Shown here one piece after another: positions 62,607 through 64,000 of a DNA stretch of 64,000 bases. Position 1 is the first letter of the stretch, and each line of letters begins with the position of its first letter. A model generated the notes under the pieces. The model did not search any database. It saw only the letters and a program-made list of their open reading frames with translations, and had not been told where the DNA came from. The position numbers and the translations under genes are program-made. The stretch is from CAIOYC01 sp965277345 (lineage in GTDB: Bacteria > Pseudomonadota > Alphaproteobacteria > Caulobacterales > Caulobacteraceae), in the NCBI GenBank assembly GCA_965277345.1, contig CBDICI010000001.1, positions 72,247-136,246 of the forward strand, written 5' to 3'.

Positions 62607-63770
62607 CCGACGGCACCGCGGCCCAGCATGCCGCGCGCGATGACGAGCTTCTGGATCTGGGGGGGTCCCGTCGGCGATCTCCAGCGCGCTGACGTCGCGC
62701 ATCAGCTGCTGGAAGATCATCTCCTCCGACCAGCCGTAATGGCCGTGCAGGATCGCACAACCGCGGATCGCCTCGACGGCGGCCGTCGGTCCGAACCACT
62801 TGACCATCGCCGCCTGGCGGGTATGCGGCTGACCGGCCATGCGCAGCCCGATCGCCCGATAGGCGAGCGTTCGCGTCATCTCGATCTTCGTGTCGTGCTC
62901 GGCCAGCTCGAAGCTCACGCCCTGAAATTGCGAGAGCGTGCGCCCGAACGCGGTGCGTTCGGTGACCCACCCGGCGGTCAGGTCCAGCGCGCGCTGGGCG
63001 GCCCCGCAGGCCATCAGCCCGATCACCGCCCGCGACAGGTCGAACACGCGCATGATCAGGTGAAAGCCGCGCCCCTCCTCCGACAGTCGGTTCTCCGCGG
63101 GGACGAACGTGCCGTCGAAGGTCAGCGAGCCGCGCCCCACCGGGTGCAGCCCCGGGTCGGCGAACCGCTGGCGGCTCACCGTGTCGTCGAGCTCGACGAG
63201 GAACGCCGTCGAGCCGCCGGCCGGCGTGGCGGCGAACACCACCGCGGTGTCGAGCATGTGCGCCGAGGTGATCGAGGTCTTCTCCCCGTGCAGGCGCCAG
63301 CCTCCGGCATCCGGGACCGCGCGGGTCGACAGGTGCCCGGCGTCGGAGCCCGCTCCCGGTTCGGTGAGTCCCAGCCCCACATGACGGGTGCCGGCGGCGA
63401 TCCCCGCTGCGGCGTCGGCGGCGACGGGGTGCTCGGTGAGCAGGAGGGCGACGATCGAGGGCAGCAGGATCAGGTCCGCGAGGTTGAAGTCGGCGTAGGC
63501 CAGCTCCTCCATGGCGATCGCGTAGGCCATCTGGTCACCGCCCTGGCCGCCGAGTCGCTCGGGCAGGGTGAGTCCGAGCAGCCCCTGGTCGACGAGCGCC
63601 CGGTACTCACGCTCGGGGAACGCACTGGAGCGAGCGCGCGCGTGATAGCCGTCGGCGAACCGCGAGCGGACGAACCCGCGCACCGACTCGCGGAACAGCT
63701 CGTGCTCCTCGGCGAAGACGAAGGACAGTGGAGCGTCGACGCCGCTCGGGGCACGATCGGTCGCGCTCAT
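62603..63770 (-). CDS. Acyl-CoA dehydrogenase, apparent frameshift near the 3' end
   Basis: An ACAD-family flavoenzyme. As read, it runs in frame into the following ligase. If one base is removed from the G7 run at 62659-62665, the end becomes DGTPQIQKLVIARGMLGRGAVG with TGA at 62605-62603, giving 388 residues and an ATGA overlap with the ligase. That is the standard ACAD C-terminus. Other motifs: ERLGGQGGDQMAYAIAMEEL, TEPGAGSDAG (FAD/substrate site), RTAFGRTLSQFQG and IRGCAILHGHYGWSEEMIFQQLMRDV. It would oxidise acyl-CoA to enoyl-CoA. The frameshift may be a sequencing error or a real mutation. Confidence 0.88.
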
Positions 63771-64000
63771 GTCCGGGCGCCCGGGGACACGCCGTGGCCG
63801 ATGACCGGCAGGGCGCGGTAGGGCTCGTCGAGCCGCGCCATCTCCTCCGGCGTGAGCGCCAGCTCGGCGGCGGCCACCGCGTCCTCGATATGGCCGAGAC
63901 GGGTCGCACCGATCACCGGCGCGGTGACCCCTGGCTTGTGCAGCAGCCAGGCCAGGGCGACCTGGGCCGGGGGCACGCCGCGCTCGGCGGCAACGTCGCG
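63767..64000 (-). CDS. Aldo/keto reductase, C-terminal part (5' beyond window)
   Basis: About 77 residues are visible, open to the window edge. PPAQVALAWLLHKPGVTAPVIGATRLGHIEDAVAAAELALTPEEMARLDEPYR is the C-terminal end of the AKR family (broken here by GATR, the NADPH 2'-phosphate-binding strand): A-Q-V-A-L-A-W-L-L, then P-V-I-G-A-T, then L-x-x-E-E. It is the first visible gene of the minus-strand operon and its stop overlaps the dehydrogenase start (ATGA, 63770-63767). The substrate is unknown. Confidence 0.85.
   Translation of the reverse strand, partial: RDVAAERGVPPAQVALAWLLHKPGVTAPVIGATRLGHIEDAVAAAELALTPEEMARLDEPYRALPVIGHGVSPGART

Noticed and set aside
60945..63770. A single 941-residue acyl-CoA dehydrogenase-ligase fusion protein
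   Set aside because: The end of the dehydrogenase is garbled in this frame and becomes canonical if one base is removed from the G7 run; the ligase then starts on an ATGA overlap like its neighbours.

Overview
The window looks like two unrelated bacterial genomes joined at about position 49950. Positions 1 to about 49950 read like an alphaproteobacterium of the Caulobacterales, with Phenylobacterium or Caulobacter the closest impression. The reasons are very high GC with heavy GCC/GGC codon use, a Tat-type aminotransferase, a NodT-type RND efflux operon, nadA-nadB-nadC order, a CysN-CysC fusion, a pseudaminic acid gene and several families of nested intergenic palindromes. From about 49950 to the end the style is actinobacterial: lipoprotein-anchored sugar-type ABC import, a GMC oxidoreductase, an acyl-CoA ligase and acyl-CoA dehydrogenase, and different codon habits (CTC, GTC, CGATCG-rich). 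A GNAT acetyltransferase gene is cut at its 3' side and a 2-hydroxyacyl-CoA dehydratase gene at its 5' side at the same point, with no integrase, insertion sequence or att site nearby. An assembly or binning chimera is the simplest reading; this is inference.

Left part. 1-2716: the end of an MFS transporter, a PilZ-like protein and a Tat-exported histidinol-phosphate-aminotransferase-like protein. 2761-12950 (minus): a complete tripartite efflux operon of adaptor, two RND pumps and a NodT outer-membrane lipoprotein. 13351-18118: a probable gene remnant, a DUF4282 protein, thioredoxin reductase, an amidohydrolase and a phosphate transporter. 18189-21886: the NAD de novo operon nadABC, with two operator-like palindromes ahead of nadA. 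21948-29617: an SDR, a SleB-type hydrolase, a large autotransporter, an MFS carrier and a small GNAT. 29959-34978: HAD phosphatase, MaoC hydratase, RibF, an HtrA-like protease, an LprI-like protein and AccA. 35115-39232: sulfate activation (cysQ, cysD, cysNC). 39796-49681: TypA, a secreted low-complexity protein, an XRE regulator, a HisN-like phosphatase, a CNT transporter, GST, an N-formylglutamate amidohydrolase facing two transglutaminase-like genes, and pseI facing the broken GNAT.

Right part. The 3' part of a BcrC/HgdB-type dehydratase subunit is followed by its ATP-dependent activase, then a NUDIX hydrolase (minus) and an SDR. A tight plus-strand operon (53947-59362) encodes a substrate-binding lipoprotein, a double ATPase, a permease and a GMC oxidoreductase. 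A converging minus-strand operon (59455-64000) encodes an aldo/keto reductase, an acyl-CoA dehydrogenase, an acyl-CoA ligase and an MmgE/PrpD protein, all with 4-base ATGA overlaps. Together these suggest uptake, oxidation, CoA activation and beta-oxidation-like breakdown of an unidentified alcohol or carboxylic acid. Two homopolymer runs in this part (C8 at 55175, G7 at 62659) appear to break reading frames, the second creating a false 941-residue fusion.

No rRNA, tRNA, CRISPR array or insertion sequence was recognised.
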